A stretch of 64,000 nucleotides of DNA. Origin: CAG-632 sp963626805. Lineage in GTDB: Bacteria; Bacillota; Clostridia; Lachnospirales; Lachnospiraceae. Below are positions 41,422 through 49,871 of this stretch, one piece after another. The stretch spans positions 1-64,000 of the forward strand of contig CAVFXS010000006.1 in the NCBI GenBank assembly GCA_963626805.1, read 5' to 3'. Within the stretch, counting starts at the first letter, position 1. Every line of letters begins with the position of its first letter. The notes under the pieces are model-generated. The model did no database searches, had not been told where the DNA came from, and saw only the letters and a list, made by a program, of their open reading frames with translations. The position numbers and the translations under genes are program-made.

Positions 41422-42234
41422 ATGAATTCAGAGATTATTGCCCACCGGGGGGCCTCTTATCTGGCATCCCATGAAAATACAATGGAAGCCTTTCAGATTG
41501 CAATGGATGTCCATGCTGACATGATTGAACTGGATGTACATCAGACCTTTGATAAAATTCTGGTTGTCTATCATGACGAAACAATTAATGATATCCCACT
41601 TCGCACTCTAACCTATCAACAGATCTCGAATGCTTCAGAGGCTCTCGGATACCATATTCCAACATTGGAAGAGGTCTTAAAGTTCTGTCAGAACAAGATC
41701 CGTCTTCTGATTGAATTAAAGGAAGCCGGCTATGAGAAGCGCCTGATTTCCATGGTCAACAATTATTATTCTTATGATCAGTACCGCCTACAGTCTTTTC
41801 TGGATATTGTGGTTCGTCGTGTAAAGCACATTGATCCGAATGTAATGGTCGGCCTACTGGTCGGCGTCCGAGGAGCAGATTTCCGAACCCATTTTAATGA
41901 ATATTTTCCGGTCCGCAGACTTCGTGATTGCCATGCAGACTTTATCTCTGCCTACTATCTGCTGATCACACCGGATTTTCTCCTGCGTATGACTCAGAAT
42001 GAGATTCCGGTCTACGCCTGGACGACTGATGATCCGAAGGCGATCAGCCGTCTGCTGGAGGCTGGGATTGACGGTATTATCACCAATCGTCCGGAGGCCG
42101 GTGTTTATCTACGCTCCAAATATGAGAAGCAAGTAGCTGATATGGATGCCAAGCGTGCAAAAACAGCAGCCATCTTCCGAAAGCTACTACCACATCGTTC
42201 CTCCAAACATTCTTCTACGAAATTCGAGAACTAA
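41422..42234 (+). CDS. Glycerophosphodiester phosphodiesterase
   Basis: The 270-residue protein carries the GDPD signature: IAHRGASYLASHENTMEAF at the N-terminus, then MIELDVHQT and a later WTTDDP. It splits glycerophosphodiesters to glycerol-3-phosphate and an alcohol and appears cytosolic, with no signal peptide. The C-terminus has a basic tail rich in Lys, Arg and His. GAAAGGAAGC precedes the ATG. Its stop codon overlaps the stop of the convergent LRR gene. Confidence 0.9.
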   Translation: MNSEIIAHRGASYLASHENTMEAFQIAMDVHADMIELDVHQTFDKILVVYHDETINDIPLRTLTYQQISNASEALGYHIPTLEEVLKFCQNKIRLLIELKEAGYEKRLISMVNNYYSYDQYRLQSFLDIVVRRVKHIDPNVMVGLLVGVRGADFRTHFNEYFPVRRLRDCHADFISAYYLLITPDFLLRMTQNEIPVYAWTTDDPKAISRLLEAGIDGIITNRPEAGVYLRSKYEKQVADMDAKRAKTAAIFRKLLPHRSSKHSSTKFEN

Positions 42235-44228
42235 TTTAATTTAAATTTTTTAATGATATTCTGAAATTCCGGACAGCCGGCAAATGCATTTAACACATTG
42301 CTCCGACTGTCTCCGGAATTTAATCTTTTTACCCAGTAATTCAGACCATCCTTATCATATTCCCGTCCCATAAACGTCCGATATAAGACCTTCACATACT
42401 CTGTCCGGGACAGATTCTTATTTTGAAATTCCGGTGAGAAGAAGAACTCCCGTGCAACTGCGACTGGTGTTCGTTTCCCTGTCTGAATCTCCTGTGTCCA
42501 ATATGCCAGTCCGATCGGATCCGGCTGCCGGTTCAATGCCTCCGTATACAGTCTTGCAACAAATGCCTCTGTATATGTATACGTATCCACAGTCACCCTA
42601 CAGGTAGCCTTCTGTCCGCTTCCATCCGTTGCCTGACAGGTAATCACCACGGTTCCTGCCTTCAGTCCTTTTACTCGTCCGGATGAGGTAATCGATGCAA
42701 TCTTACTGTTGGAGGATGTCCATTTCAGTTTCTGGTTCGTAGCCATCGTTGGTGTAATCGTTGCCTTTAATGTATAAGTCGCATTTCTCTGAAGTTTCAA
42801 AGTACTCCGATTTAATCGGAGCCCATTGACCGGAACTGTTAAGGTAAATCTTGCACTCTGCTTGTTACCGCAGTCATAGGTGTATGTAATCTGTGTTGCA
42901 TTCTTATCCATTGTTACCTGACTGCCGGAAAGCGTCCCGCCGTTGATCCCGCTCAGCTTCTTAAGGTTCAGTCCTGCGATTTTGGAAAGGTCATATCTGC
43001 GCTTAGTGTCCGGCTGTATTCCGTATACATTTCCCTCGCACCGAAAATCCTGAAGCTTCGTATTCTTCTCCAGATTCAGATACGGGAGTGCATTGTTGGA
43101 ACAATAGAGAATGGAAAGTGCGGGATTCCCGGTAAGATTCAGTGCAGACAATCGGTTATAATCACAGTAGAGATACTGAAGCTTTGTCTGCTTTCTGAGT
43201 TCCAGTGTCTTTAATTGATTGCCATTGCAGTTAAGGAACAGCAGACTTCCCATATTTCCAAGGTTAATACCTGTCAGCTTATTATTCTCACACTCCAGAT
43301 ACTGCAATGTGGTATTTCGGCTCAAATCTAGCGTTGTCAGCCGATTCAGACTGCAGCTTAACCGCTCCAGCTTCAGGTTATATTTCAAATCCAGTGTTGT
43401 AATTACATTATTTCCACAGCTCAGGTACAAAAGCTCTGTATTCTGACTCACATTCAGGCTGCTTAACTGATTCCCCTCACAATCCAGATATTCCAGTCTG
43501 GGATTTCCGGTCAGCATCAGTGCAGTGAGTGCATTCCCTGTACATTTCAAATCAACCAGATATACATTTCCCGTGACATCCAGTGCCGTCAGCTGATTCT
43601 GGCTGCAATCCAGTGTTTCCAGACTTGTATTCTGCTTCAGGTCCAGTGCCGTCAGTGCATTCCCAGTACATTTTAAATCAACAAGCCTGGAATTTTTACT
43701 GATATCAATCTTCGTTAATGCATTTCTACTTACATTTAAGTACTTCAGATATGTAAAATATTCAATACCAGTCAAATCCTGAATGCCATACTTTTCAATA
43801 TTTAATTCTTTACAATTTCGTATTTCCAATACAGATAATATGCCATCTCTATTAGCATCGATTCCCTTCTCCTCGTTCAAAATGCATGCCCGAAAGTTTG
43901 CATCTGGAAAATGTGCCGCATCAATTGCAATATTGGATGCCACATTCTGACTATCTGCTGCCTCTGTCTGTAACTCATTTACAATTGGACTTGTCGAGGT
44001 CTCCTGTCCTGAACTCTCTTCTGTCCCCAGTTCTTCTACATCATCCTTCTCCACTGCTTGTTCCTCTGTAGCATTCAGTTCTGCACCTGCCTGCTCTGTA
44101 TCCGCCTGCTCTGTATCTGCTGCTTCCGTTGCATAAGCATATGTAATCTGATCTCCACGGAACCATCCTGTATATCCGCTACTGATCAGCAGACTAAGTC
44201 CTGCAATCAGCAATCCAAGTTTCTTCAT
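42231..44228 (-). CDS. Secreted leucine-rich-repeat protein with Big2 and DUF4214 domains
   Basis: The 665-residue protein has a signal peptide (about 1-33), an acidic Thr/Glu-rich linker, and an EF-hand-like segment DANRDGILSVLEI near 122. About 13 LRR units follow with a 21-residue period (L-x2-LDCS-x-NQLTALD). After a beta region comes a Big2 immunoglobulin-like domain (about 465-545) and a C-terminal DUF4214 pair (about 550-665). It is a surface or secreted adhesin-like protein. The DUF4214 end is the same module found on the two peptidoglycan hydrolases of this window. A GGGGAGGAATG region precedes the start. Confidence 0.85.
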   Translation of the reverse strand: MKKLGLLIAGLSLLISSGYTGWFRGDQITYAYATEAADTEQADTEQAGAELNATEEQAVEKDDVEELGTEESSGQETSTSPIVNELQTEAADSQNVASNIAIDAAHFPDANFRACILNEEKGIDANRDGILSVLEIRNCKELNIEKYGIQDLTGIEYFTYLKYLNVSRNALTKIDISKNSRLVDLKCTGNALTALDLKQNTSLETLDCSQNQLTALDVTGNVYLVDLKCTGNALTALMLTGNPRLEYLDCEGNQLSSLNVSQNTELLYLSCGNNVITTLDLKYNLKLERLSCSLNRLTTLDLSRNTTLQYLECENNKLTGINLGNMGSLLFLNCNGNQLKTLELRKQTKLQYLYCDYNRLSALNLTGNPALSILYCSNNALPYLNLEKNTKLQDFRCEGNVYGIQPDTKRRYDLSKIAGLNLKKLSGINGGTLSGSQVTMDKNATQITYTYDCGNKQSARFTLTVPVNGLRLNRSTLKLQRNATYTLKATITPTMATNQKLKWTSSNSKIASITSSGRVKGLKAGTVVITCQATDGSGQKATCRVTVDTYTYTEAFVARLYTEALNRQPDPIGLAYWTQEIQTGKRTPVAVAREFFFSPEFQNKNLSRTEYVKVLYRTFMGREYDKDGLNYWVKRLNSGDSRSNVLNAFAGCPEFQNIIKKFKLN

Positions 44229-44306
44229 CCTTCATTCCTCCCCATATGGTCTGCATCTTCCTCATCCCCATTGTATAAAACTGATGATATTTCATTTAAA
44301 CAATTT

Positions 44307-44354
44307 AAAAATAGCAGGAATCCCATATCTGTGTCAATACAGGAGCCTGCTATT
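44307..44354 (-). terminator. Terminator of the DUF6465 gene
   Basis: On the minus strand AATAGCAGG and CCTGCTATT pair, an inner stem with wobbles (TCCTGTAT / ATATGGGA) extends the helix, and TTTTTAAATTG follows. It begins about 29 bp after the stop codon. Confidence 0.8.
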
Positions 44355-44382
44355 CTATATCTGTAGTCGAATTAATAATAAA

Positions 44383-44943
44383 TTACTGGAATAAGTACTC
44401 GATCTCGCCGCTTACACCATCTGCTGTGTAGTAGGTCTTTCCTGTTTCAGGCTGGATATATACATTCAGCACCTTGATTGAGGATGCTTTCTTACCGGTT
44501 GCTTCTACTACCTTTGCAACGATATCTGCAGTTGAAACCTTTGCACTGTTAAACTCGATATAAACCTCTTCAGTTGCCTTCTCAGCTTTCTTTGCAGGTG
44601 CTTTCTTAGCAACTGTCTTCTTCGCTGGTTCAGCCTTTTTAGTTGATGCCTTCGGTGCTTCTGCTTTCTTTACTGGCTCTGCCTTCTTAACTGCTGCCTT
44701 TGGTGCTTCTGCCTTCTTCACCGGCTCTGCCTTCTTGGCTGCTGCCTTTGGTACCTCTGCTTTCTTTACTGGCTCTGCCTTCTTGGCTGCTGCCTTTGGT
44801 GCCTCTGCTTTCTTTACTGGTTCAGCCTTCTTTACCTCTGCCTTTGGTACTTCTGTTTTCTTCACTGGCTCTACCTTTACTGTCTCTACTTTATCTGCTG
44901 CCTTAGCCTCTACTTTAGTCTCAGGTTTCTTAACTGTACTCAT
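44383..44943 (-). CDS. DUF6465-like protein with Lys/Ala/Pro-rich repeats
   Basis: The 186-residue protein has about 120 residues of repeats based on a 16-residue unit (AAAKKAEPVKKAEAPK), strongly basic and low complexity like histone H1 tails. A folded C-terminal domain follows (about 125-186: VYIEFNSAKVSTADIVAKV ... YTADGVSGEIEYLF) that matches DUF6465. The function is unknown; the tail could bind DNA, RNA or acidic polymers. The ATG at 44943 has GATGGAGGA upstream and a promoter at 44993-45021, so the longer frame is rejected. Confidence 0.8.
   Translation of the reverse strand: MSTVKKPETKVEAKAADKVETVKVEPVKKTEVPKAEVKKAEPVKKAEAPKAAAKKAEPVKKAEVPKAAAKKAEPVKKAEAPKAAVKKAEPVKKAEAPKASTKKAEPAKKTVAKKAPAKKAEKATEEVYIEFNSAKVSTADIVAKVVEATGKKASSIKVLNVYIQPETGKTYYTADGVSGEIEYLFQ
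44651..44878 (-). repeat. 48-bp tandem repeats inside the DUF6465 gene
   Basis: Four 48-bp units (44651-44698, 44699-44746, 44747-44794, 44795-44842) and a partial fifth encode the 16-residue basic repeat. Units 2-4 are nearly identical, so copy number may vary between strains. Confidence 0.85.
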
Positions 44944-44992
44944 AACGATTCCTCCATCTCTTAACCATATAAGTAATTCATATATTAGCTTG

Positions 44993-45021
44993 ATAATACC
45001 TTGTTTTGATAACCTTTGCAA
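44993..45021 (-). promoter_or_regulatory. Promoter of the DUF6465 gene
   Basis: TTGCAA (45016-45021) and TATTAT (44993-44998) on the minus strand are 17 bp apart, about 50 bp before the ATG. Confidence 0.65.
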
Positions 45022-45103
45022 GCATTCTTCCAATTTTTTCAACTATTCAACAACGACTTTCAGATTTTATCGTTTTATACAGACAAATTGCACAAAATTA
45101 TAC

Positions 45104-45138
45104 AAAAAGAGGAACAGGCGACTCGTACCCATTCCTCT
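45104..45138 (-). terminator. Terminator of the rubrerythrin gene
   Basis: AGAGGAA and TTCCTCT pair around a 17-nt loop on the minus strand and are followed by TTTTG, 18 bp after the stop codon. Confidence 0.65.
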
Positions 45139-45155
45139 CAATTCTTTTCTCGATA

Positions 45156-45695
45156 CTAACCGAAGTATCTCTTAAGAAGTCCCTCGAATGCCTTACCGTG
45201 TCTTGCCTCATCTCTTGCCATTTCATGTACGGTATCATGGATAGCATCCAGGTTCGCAGCCTTTGCTCTCTTTGCTAAATCTGTCTTACCGGCAGTTGCA
45301 CCGTTCTCAGCTTCTACCCGAAGCTCCAGATTCTTCTTTGTGCTGTCTGTTACAACTTCCCCCAACAGCTCCGCAAACTTCGCTGCGTGCTCAGCCTCTT
45401 CATAAGCAGCCTTCTCATAATACATTCCGACCTCCGGATATCCCTCACGATAAGCTACACGGGCCATTGCCAGATACATACCAACCTCACTGCACTCACC
45501 GTTAAAGTTCGCTCTTAAATCCTCTAAGATATCTTCGCTGACGCCCTGCGCTACACCTACTACATGCTCAGAAGCCCAGGTCTTCTCACCGCTCTGCTCT
45601 ACAAATTTCTCTGCAGGTGCTCCACACTGCGGGCATCTCTCCGGTGCCTGATCTCCTTCATAAACGTAACCACATACTGAACATACAAATTTCAT
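45156..45695 (-). CDS. Rubrerythrin with N-terminal rubredoxin domain (reverse rubrerythrin)
   Basis: From the ATG at 45695 the protein has 179 residues. A rubredoxin-type iron site comes first (CSVCGYVY ... CPQCGAP), then a ferritin-like four-helix domain with E-x2-H clusters (YEEAEHAAKF, MARDEARHGKAFE). This domain order is the reverse of classic rubrerythrin. It reduces hydrogen peroxide and protects anaerobes from oxidative stress. A perfect sigma-A promoter and a PerR-like site precede it. AAAGGAG lies before this ATG; the longer frame upstream crosses the promoter. Confidence 0.92.
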   Translation of the reverse strand: MKFVCSVCGYVYEGDQAPERCPQCGAPAEKFVEQSGEKTWASEHVVGVAQGVSEDILEDLRANFNGECSEVGMYLAMARVAYREGYPEVGMYYEKAAYEEAEHAAKFAELLGEVVTDSTKKNLELRVEAENGATAGKTDLAKRAKAANLDAIHDTVHEMARDEARHGKAFEGLLKRYFG

Positions 45696-45738
45696 ATCAA
45701 AAACTCCTTTTCTCCATAAAATAGTAATCATTCCTGAT

Positions 45739-45753
45739 TTAATGTGATTATAA
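45739..45753. promoter_or_regulatory. PerR-box-like site
   Basis: The minus strand reads TTATAATCACATTAA, matching the PerR consensus (TTATAAT-N-ATTATAA) at 11 of 14 defined positions, and overlaps the -10 of the rubrerythrin promoter. Confidence 0.4.
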
Positions 45754-45775
45754 TAAATCTGTCGGAAATTGTCAA
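45747..45775 (-). promoter_or_regulatory. Perfect consensus promoter of rubrerythrin
   Basis: TTGACA (45770-45775) and TATAAT (45747-45752) on the minus strand are exactly 17 bp apart, the best promoter in the window, about 52 bp before the ATG. Confidence 0.88.
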
Positions 45776-45807
45776 TGCAATGCGACATTTTTTTTCTAAA
45801 CAATTTA

Positions 45808-47175
45808 TTAATTACTTTTCTGCAGTAAATCTACGATTTCATTCATCTTCATACCATTGGAGCCTTTGATCAATACAATGTCATCCGGCATCAGGGTTCC
45901 CAGCAGGCACATTGCCACCTCTTCATTATCCATATACTCGGAAACCCGCATTCTGGACTTATGATCGATCAGCGCCTTATGGATCGCCTTTGCCCGTTCT
46001 CCGACTACAACCAGCTCATCGATTGGAAGTCCTGCCAGATATTCTCCAACCTCATAATGGTACCGTTCCGAATCTGTTCCCAGCTCAAACATATCGCCCA
46101 GAACTGCGATCTTCCGACCCTCTGTCTTCATATTGCAAAGCACATCCAGACTCGCCTTCATAGAATCCGGACTTGCATTATAGGTATCATCAATAATCGT
46201 AAACCGATTCTCCAGTCGTAAGATCTTCTGCCGTAATCCTTGGAAATCCCGGAACTGCAATGCAGCCTTCTCCACCGAAATTCCTACCTGATCACTGACT
46301 GCCAGACCTGCCAGACAATCCAGAACATTATGCTGTCCGAGCATGCTAAGCTCTACCGGTATCCTCGTTTCTCCATGTACATAGGTAAAATAACTGCAAT
46401 CAGCATCAAAGCGGATATCCTCTGCCCGGTAGTCACACCACTCCTGTGTACCATAATACCGGACTTCACACGGCATCTTTCCTCTCATTTCCGCAAGCAT
46501 CTTATCATCACCGTTTAAGAACAGCACACCTCCCGGCTGCATTCCGTTTATAATCGATAATTTCTCCTTCCGGATATTCTCCTGCGTCTTTAACTGTTCA
46601 ATATGTGCAAGACCGATCGTTGTGACCACTGCATATTTCGGTTCACACATCCGTGACAGAATGTCAATCTGCCCTTCCTCACTCATGCCACATTCCAGGA
46701 CCGCCATCTCATCCTGTTTTCCAATTCTGGAAATCATGATCGGAAGTCCGATCTGGCTGTTATAATTCTTCTGTGTCTCAAACACCTGATACTTTGCCCG
46801 AAGTGCAGCTGCGATCATATTTCTGGTTGTCGTCTTTCCGACGCTTCCGGTTACTGCCACTACCGGTATCCCAATCTTTTTTCTTAAATAGAATCCGATG
46901 TCCGTCAACGCCTGACAGGTATCCTTTACCTTGATATACGGCTTCTGTGCGTTCATTGCATAATGCTCCGATGTCAGTGTCGCTGCTCCGACCTTTAAGG
47001 TCTGCTCAATGAACCGGTGGGCGTTTACCCGTTCTCCGATGATCGGTACAAATAAATCGCCTTCCTTGATTTTCCGTGAATCAATACAGATATCCTGTAG
47101 CTCGGTATCTGCATCCCCGCACAATAAAGTGCCACCTGTTGCTTCCAAAATATCCCGAACTGTTATATGCTCCAT
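45808..47175 (-). CDS. murF: UDP-N-acetylmuramoyl-tripeptide:D-Ala-D-Ala ligase
   Basis: The 455-residue protein has the three Mur-ligase domains: an N-terminal UDP-binding part (ILEATGG ... DSRKIKEGDLFVPIIG), a central ATPase with GSVGKTTTRNM, and a C-terminal domain (DDTYNASPDSMKASL, then LGDMFELG). The DSRKI and DDTYNASPDS signatures are those of MurF. It adds D-Ala-D-Ala to complete the peptidoglycan precursor in the cytosol. It starts 2 bp after the HAD gene and is likely co-transcribed with it. Confidence 0.95.
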   Translation of the reverse strand: MEHITVRDILEATGGTLLCGDADTELQDICIDSRKIKEGDLFVPIIGERVNAHRFIEQTLKVGAATLTSEHYAMNAQKPYIKVKDTCQALTDIGFYLRKKIGIPVVAVTGSVGKTTTRNMIAAALRAKYQVFETQKNYNSQIGLPIMISRIGKQDEMAVLECGMSEEGQIDILSRMCEPKYAVVTTIGLAHIEQLKTQENIRKEKLSIINGMQPGGVLFLNGDDKMLAEMRGKMPCEVRYYGTQEWCDYRAEDIRFDADCSYFTYVHGETRIPVELSMLGQHNVLDCLAGLAVSDQVGISVEKAALQFRDFQGLRQKILRLENRFTIIDDTYNASPDSMKASLDVLCNMKTEGRKIAVLGDMFELGTDSERYHYEVGEYLAGLPIDELVVVGERAKAIHKALIDHKSRMRVSEYMDNEEVAMCLLGTLMPDDIVLIKGSNGMKMNEIVDLLQKSN

Positions 47176-47177
47176 TT

Positions 47178-48020
47178 CTAATTTTCCTTTCCTGCCATAT
47201 GTAATGCCTTGTATAAAAACCGGGCAACACCATCTTCTTCATTTCCCGGAATAATACCATCTGCCAGCTCCTGAATCTCTGCGGATGCATTGGATACCGC
47301 ATATGTTTCATCACAGACCTTAAACATCTCAATGTCATTTGTGCTGTCTCCAAAGCCGATCAGATAATCGAAATCACCCCATTGTCTGATCCGGTTCAGG
47401 GCCGCTGATTTGGATGCCTGATCACTGTATATCTCAAGGTTCACCCATTCCTCATGATAGATATCCTCGTACATGATCGCATGTGCTCCGCGAATGGCCT
47501 GCAGATCCCGATACAGATTCATCAGCCGCTCTTTCCGCTCCCGCAAAAAGAAATAAATAACTCCACGATCCGCACAGATACTCAGATCATCCACTTCCGT
47601 AAATACCTTATCATATTTCATGATCCGTTCATTCCGGAATTTATTCAATGATCTGGATTCCACACTGTCATAATAGGTATACATCGTTCCATGCTCCATC
47701 GTATACATGAAACACTGCAATCCGTAAAGCTTTATGATTCCCAGTATCACCATCGCCGTTTCCCGCGAAAGTGAATGAACCTCCAGATACTCCTGCTGTC
47801 CCGGATCATATACCAGCACACCGTTCATCATGGAAAACGGAATCTGCAGGTTTACAGATGCCATGATCGGGAATGTCGTTGCCGGTGTTCTCGCAGTATT
47901 AATGGTAAATGCCATCCCCTGCTCTATACAGGTATTCAGTTTTTCAGCAGTAGTCGCTGAAATATCTCCCCGCTGATTCAGCAGAGTTCCATCCAGATCA
48001 CTGACATATAATTTTTTCAT
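47178..48020 (-). CDS. Cof-type HAD-IIB hydrolase
   Basis: The 280-residue protein begins YVSDLDGTLLNQ (nucleophile Asp) and has the C2B cap and late motif IGFGDSTNDIEMF of Cof-type phosphatases. These act on sugar phosphates, flavin precursors or similar small molecules; the exact substrate cannot be read. GGGAAAAGGG precedes the ATG. Two TATAAT-like -10 boxes lie within 65 bp upstream but no strong -35 is visible. It is upstream of murF in one unit. Confidence 0.9.
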   Translation of the reverse strand: MKKLYVSDLDGTLLNQRGDISATTAEKLNTCIEQGMAFTINTARTPATTFPIMASVNLQIPFSMMNGVLVYDPGQQEYLEVHSLSRETAMVILGIIKLYGLQCFMYTMEHGTMYTYYDSVESRSLNKFRNERIMKYDKVFTEVDDLSICADRGVIYFFLRERKERLMNLYRDLQAIRGAHAIMYEDIYHEEWVNLEIYSDQASKSAALNRIRQWGDFDYLIGFGDSTNDIEMFKVCDETYAVSNASAEIQELADGIIPGNEEDGVARFLYKALHMAGKEN

Positions 48021-48128
48021 AACCCTATCCTTTTCCCATCTAATATTATCAGATTATAATAATGCTATTATATCATCTTCTCTCTGACTGTTCCACCCGG
48101 AATTTTTTACTGATTTTCGCAATCTGTA

Positions 48129-48445
48129 TCACTTTTCCAGCAGTCTGATCTCGACTACGATTGTCCCGGTCAGCCGTTCTCTGACCAGATTGATTTTCTA
48201 TGCAAAATCCTAAGTTGCCTCCTGCTCACGGTCATAGATATAAGCATATACCATTGTCTGTTCCTTATGCACAAAAACAGGTGCCTCCATCTCATTTACG
48301 TTCCGATAAACGTCTTTAATCCCATCAATGGCAATGGCACCTGCCCATTCTATAATTCAATCTGCCCTCTCCGATTGTCCATATCTCCTTCCCGGAAAAT
48401 AGGCTCTATCTTCAAGCTTCTATTCCATGCATTTCCACATATGTT
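48129..48445 (-). pseudogene. Possible decayed coding remnant
   Basis: The 426-bp gap holds no intact gene. One minus frame (48129-48356) reads protein-like sequence, including VYRNVNEMEAPVFVHKE, then YAYIYDREQEAT, two in-frame TAG codons (48210-48212, 48198-48200), and INLVRERLTGTIVVEIRLL to a stop at 48129. A second frame just upstream (stop at 48350) reads IEPIFREGDMDNRRGQIEL. This pattern suggests a frameshifted and interrupted gene; the family is unknown. Chance frames cannot be excluded. Confidence 0.3.
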
Positions 48446-48446
48446 T

Positions 48447-49067
48447 TTATATTCCATCATTATGGAAATGCAGACGAAACTTTTCTTTTTTATCTTCAAA
48501 CTTATCCTTCATGACTATACCATACTTGCTTCGCATTGTAATACTGAATGCCAGATCGATAAAATATATCCAGATCAGAACATTCAGAATCCGGAATCCA
48601 AGCAGTTGCGGTATCATACTGATTACAATCTCGATCCGTGGCTGTAACATTCCAAGAACCAGAACTACCAGCCCGCCCCATGCCAGGGATATGAATAAAC
48701 AGATCCTCCCCTGAAAATTCAGTGGAAAATCCGAATAATCCCATAATTTCTGATGAATTGTCTTCTCCAGGATCACTCCGGTCACATACTCTAAGATTGT
48801 CGCAGTAACAGCACCAATAATAAACATCCAGAACCACTTTCCGGCAAACGGTTTCATCGGAAAATACATGAACAGAAATGCCACACCATAAATCGTACAG
48901 ATCGGTCCCCTGTTAAATCCCCGGTTCGTAAACTTTCCCGTCCGGATTGCCTCAAATATACACTCCATTAACCAGCAGGCTGAACCATACAGGAAAAAGG
49001 AATATGCAATATGGTAAAAATCAGTTCCCATAAAAGGGTAAAAGAAAAAGTTCTCTAATACTCTCAT
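48447..49067 (-). CDS. PF06541-type (CmpB-like) membrane protein
   Basis: The 206-residue protein has about five membrane helices and the conserved features of the putative ABC-transporter type IV/CmpB family: GSACWLMECIFEAIRTGKF, NRGFNRGPICTIYG, and LEYVTGVILE with WDYSDFPLNFQGRICL. Function is unknown and no ATPase is adjacent. The ATG at 49067 is chosen because GAGGAG precedes it at 8 bp; a GTG three codons earlier overlaps that site. Confidence 0.78.
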   Translation of the reverse strand: MRVLENFFFYPFMGTDFYHIAYSFFLYGSACWLMECIFEAIRTGKFTNRGFNRGPICTIYGVAFLFMYFPMKPFAGKWFWMFIIGAVTATILEYVTGVILEKTIHQKLWDYSDFPLNFQGRICLFISLAWGGLVVLVLGMLQPRIEIVISMIPQLLGFRILNVLIWIYFIDLAFSITMRSKYGIVMKDKFEDKKEKFRLHFHNDGI

Positions 49068-49095
49068 ACGTATCACTCCTCATTCTGCTCTCAAA

Positions 49096-49638
49096 TCAGT
49101 CCGCATATACAATCTGCTTTGCAATCGTATCTGCTGCCTCTCTGCTCTCTAATACCTCTACCAGCTTCAATGCAAAGTCAATCGCTGTTCCCAGTCCACG
49201 GCTGGTAATAAATGTACCATCCATTACTACACTCTCGTACCGAACCTCTGCGTCAACGAGTCCATTCTCCATACCCGGATAGCAGGTTGCCTTCTTCCCC
49301 TTTAAGAGTCCCTGCTCCCCATATACGGTCGGTGCAGCACAGATAGCTGCCAGATAGGTTCCATGCCCAGTGCTTTCGCGAATCAGCTGCTCCAGTCCCT
49401 TATGTGCCTTCAAATGCAGGGTTCCCGGCATACCGCCTGGCAGGATCAGCATATCTGCCTTCTCTGTAATCTCTTCAAATGTCAGATCTGCCACCACCTC
49501 AATCTGGTGGGACCCGGTTATATTCTTCCGTCCCATAATGGATACTGTCTTCAACTCCACACCGGCACGTCTTAAAATATCAACAACTGTCAGACCTTCT
49601 ACCTCTTCAAATCCATCGGCCATAAATAAATATACCAT
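49096..49638 (-). CDS. DJ-1/PfpI family protein
   Basis: The 180-residue protein has the DJ-1 features: ADGFEEVEG (Glu) and the nucleophile elbow LAAICAAPTVYG (Cys about 104). Family members act as glyoxalase-type or deglycase-like stress proteins, and the Cys-Glu pair is intact. GAGCAGAGATAAT precedes the ATG with a weak ribosome site. It is divergent from the CYTH gene and 28 bp upstream of the PF06541 gene. Confidence 0.88.
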   Translation of the reverse strand: MVYLFMADGFEEVEGLTVVDILRRAGVELKTVSIMGRKNITGSHQIEVVADLTFEEITEKADMLILPGGMPGTLHLKAHKGLEQLIRESTGHGTYLAAICAAPTVYGEQGLLKGKKATCYPGMENGLVDAEVRYESVVMDGTFITSRGLGTAIDFALKLVEVLESREAADTIAKQIVYAD

Positions 49639-49739
49639 ATTATCTCTGCTCTCTTTCCATACTTAATGATCCATATTTACTACATGTTATCCTGCTGTGC
49701 TGTCAGATCAGCGATCCGATACTCATCGCAAGATTAGTC

Positions 49740-49769
49740 TTGAATTACTCTTTATACTTTGTTTATAAT
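49740..49769 (+). promoter_or_regulatory. Promoter of the CYTH gene
   Basis: TTGAAT (49740-49745) and TATAAT (49764-49769) are 18 bp apart. The start would be near 49776, leaving a leader of about 95 nt with no clear structure. Confidence 0.55.
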
Positions 49770-49871
49770 CGGAATAGAGGAAAAAGTCAAGATATAAGGC
49801 TTACAAAAAGTTTTAGATTTTCTTACAAACCCTCTTAATGAGAAAATTCAGGAGAGAAAGGACTTGCTTTC

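Noticed and set aside
43060..43760. Regular repeats that could suggest a CRISPR array
   Set aside because: They are the about 63-bp leucine-rich repeats of a coding gene, with diverged units and no spacers.
44651..44878. 48-bp repeats as a CRISPR or minisatellite outside genes
   Set aside because: They stay in frame and encode the Lys/Ala/Pro repeat; no spacers are present.
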